The notes under the pieces were generated by a model. The model was not told the DNA's origin. It ran no database searches and saw nothing but the letters and a program-made list of their open reading frames with translations. 42,230 nucleotides of DNA from an uncultured Prevotella sp. Lineage in GTDB: Bacteria; Bacteroidota; Bacteroidia; Bacteroidales; Bacteroidaceae. Shown in pieces: positions 40,792-42,230 of the stretch. Location: the NCBI GenBank assembly GCA_900772835.1, contig CAAGSA010000035.1, positions 1 to 42,230 on the forward strand, given 5' to 3'. The position numbers and the translations under genes were made by a program. Every line of letters begins with the position of its first letter. Within the stretch, counting starts at the first letter, position 1.

Positions 40792-42230
40792 ATGAAGATA
40801 CTTACTTGCACACAGATACGTGAGCTCGACAAATATACGATAGAACACGAGCCCATAAAATCAATAGATTTGATGGAGCGTGCCGCCAAGGCTTTGGCGC
40901 GCGGCATCACCGAGGTATGGAGCAGCCAGACCCCGGTGGTGGTGTTTGCCGGACCGGGCAACAACGGCGGCGACGCGCTTGCCGTGGCGCGCATGATGGC
41001 GGAACAGGGATACACCGTCAGCGTCTACCTCTTCAACATCGGCAACAAGCTCTCTGCCGACTGCGCCGCCAACCGCGACCGACTGAAGCAGTGCGCAAGG
41101 CTGAAGGCGTTTGTCGAGGTGACCGACGAGTTCGACCCACCGGTGCTCGATGCCGCCACGCTCGTCGTGGACGGGCTGTTCGGTTCCGGGCTCGACAAGC
41201 CCCTCTCGGGCGGATTCGCATCGCTAGTGAAATACATCAACCAGTCGGAATGCCGGGTGGCGAGCATCGACGTGCCGTCGGGGCTAATGACCGAGGACAA
41301 TTCATACAACGCGCGCACCAACATCATCTGCGCCGACTACACCTTCACGCTGCACCAGCGCAAGCTCGCCTTCCTCTTTGCCGAGAACCAGCAGTTCATC
41401 GGCAGGCTGCGCGTGCTCGACATACGGCTGAGCAGCGAGGGGCTGGCGCTCATCAAGACGCAATACACCATTGCAGAGGAGCAGCAGATAAGACAGCTCA
41501 TGCGGCCGCGCTCCGACTTCTGGCACAAGGGCCAGGCCGGCAACGCGCTCCTCGTGGCTGGCAGCTACGGCATGGCAGGAGCCGCAGTGCTCGCGGCAAG
41601 GGCATGCATGAGGGCAGGAGTGGGCAAAGTGACGGTACACGTGCCGCAGCGCAACAACGACATAATTCAGATGACGGTGCCTGAGGCCGTGGTGAGCCAC
41701 GACAGCAACGAACTGATATTCAGCGAGGCAGTGCCATCGGAAGACTTCGAGGCGATGGGCATCGGCCCCGGACTGGGACAGGCGGAGCCCACGGCGATTG
41801 CCACCATATCGCAGATAAGGCGCACACAGGCACCCATCGTTGCCGACGCCGACGCGCTGAACATCCTTGCCTCCCACCGCGCCTGGCTGCAGCAGCTGCC
41901 TCAGGGCACCGTACTCACGCCGCACCCGCGCGAGTTCGAGCGCATTGCCGGATGCCGGTTCAACGACAGCTACGAGCGGCTGAGCCGCGCCTCGGACATG
42001 GCGCAGCAGCTGCAGATATTCATTCTACTCAAGGGCCACTACTCTGCCCTGTGCCAGCCGGACGGCAGCGTGACGTTCAACGCCACAGGCAACGCCGGGA
42101 TGGCGACCGCCGGCAGCGGCGACGTGCTCACGGGCATCATCACCGCCCTGCTGGCACGCGGCTACAACCAGCGCGACGCCTGCCTCATCGGGATGCACCT
42201 GCACGGGCTTGCCGGTGACATCGCCGCCAA
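40792..42230 (+). CDS. nnr: bifunctional NAD(P)H-hydrate epimerase/dehydratase (partial, runs off the right edge)
   Basis: Repairs damaged NAD(P)H hydrates in the cytosol. The N-terminal epimerase (NnrE, about residues 1-215) shows GPGNNGGDAL near residue 50 and the conserved start ILTCTQIRELDKYT. The C-terminal dehydratase (NnrD, about 225 onward) shows KGQAGNALLVAGSYGMAGA, GIGPGLG and ATAGSGDVLTGII near residue 445. The visible 479 codons contain no stop; roughly the last 20-30 residues lie beyond the window. It belongs to no visible operon. Confidence 0.95.
   Translation, partial: MKILTCTQIRELDKYTIEHEPIKSIDLMERAAKALARGITEVWSSQTPVVVFAGPGNNGGDALAVARMMAEQGYTVSVYLFNIGNKLSADCAANRDRLKQCARLKAFVEVTDEFDPPVLDAATLVVDGLFGSGLDKPLSGGFASLVKYINQSECRVASIDVPSGLMTEDNSYNARTNIICADYTFTLHQRKLAFLFAENQQFIGRLRVLDIRLSSEGLALIKTQYTIAEEQQIRQLMRPRSDFWHKGQAGNALLVAGSYGMAGAAVLAARACMRAGVGKVTVHVPQRNNDIIQMTVPEAVVSHDSNELIFSEAVPSEDFEAMGIGPGLGQAEPTAIATISQIRRTQAPIVADADALNILASHRAWLQQLPQGTVLTPHPREFERIAGCRFNDSYERLSRASDMAQQLQIFILLKGHYSALCQPDGSVTFNATGNAGMATAGSGDVLTGIITALLARGYNQRDACLIGMHLHGLAGDIAA

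Noticed and set aside
1..42230. tRNA or rRNA genes
   Set aside because: I looked through the intergenic regions and saw no cloverleaf with a TTCRANNC-type arm and no rRNA sequence.

Overview
The window looks like chromosome of a Bacteroidales bacterium, most likely a Prevotella-type member of the Prevotellaceae. The sequence supports this in several ways: promoters of the Bacteroidetes sigma-ABfr type (TAnnTTTG, often with TTTG about 20 bp upstream), almost no Shine-Dalgarno sites, a phosphate-selective-type porin, a NigD-like lipoprotein, C-terminal tails of the type IX secretion and Prevotella kinds, a HU-like protein with a phage-type holin, and Bacteroidales gene orders such as PASTA-rluD-ddl-acyltransferase, folP-cdaA, and pdxJ divergent from nadK.

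Layout. 1-3.6 kb: a possible transposase tail, a small unknown gene, then a leftward set (efp, GT2 glycosyltransferase, radC family) divergent from rpmH. 3.7-5.0 kb: a leftward pair (Bax-inhibitor-1 family, argR). 5.3-8.0 kb: a large secreted protein with two copies of a beta-helix-like module. 8.4-16.6 kb: a rightward housekeeping block for cell wall, folate and c-di-AMP (PASTA protein, rluD-like, ddl, acyltransferase, NigD-like lipoprotein, folP, cdaA, murF). 16.7-24.2 kb: two leftward secreted proteins, one a pectin methylesterase-pectate lyase fusion with a divergent AraC regulator, and a decayed AAA-ATPase-like gene between them. 24.5-29.4 kb: aspA and an unusual receiver-PPDK_N fusion. 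29.4-32.9 kb: a candidate small RNA, HU-like and holin genes sharing a 10-bp-phased promoter element, a DcuB-type transporter whose middle is missing, and a porin. 33-42.2 kb: pdxJ, nadK, an ABC exporter, a TlpA-like protein, obg, pgeF-like, adk, hpt and the nnr bifunctional gene, which runs off the right edge.

The most unusual signal is between the genes. Six intergenic regions carry contiguous, degenerate direct repeats with a period of exactly 22 bp (about 10338-10491, 16639-16748, 18968-19077, 24275-24428, 31039-31191 and 37079-37298), and a seventh region, upstream of aspA, has a 24-bp period (25982-26077). Units resemble each other most within an array, but cores recur between arrays, so this looks like one dispersed family. 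There are no spacers and no adjacent cas genes. One array fills the whole gap between two genes and another follows a truncated gene. I do not know of a description of this family.

Second in interest are the shared promoter element of the HU and holin genes (TAAC-like words every 10 bp at an identical distance from both -7 boxes) and the in-frame collapse of a DcuB-type transporter to 79 codons.
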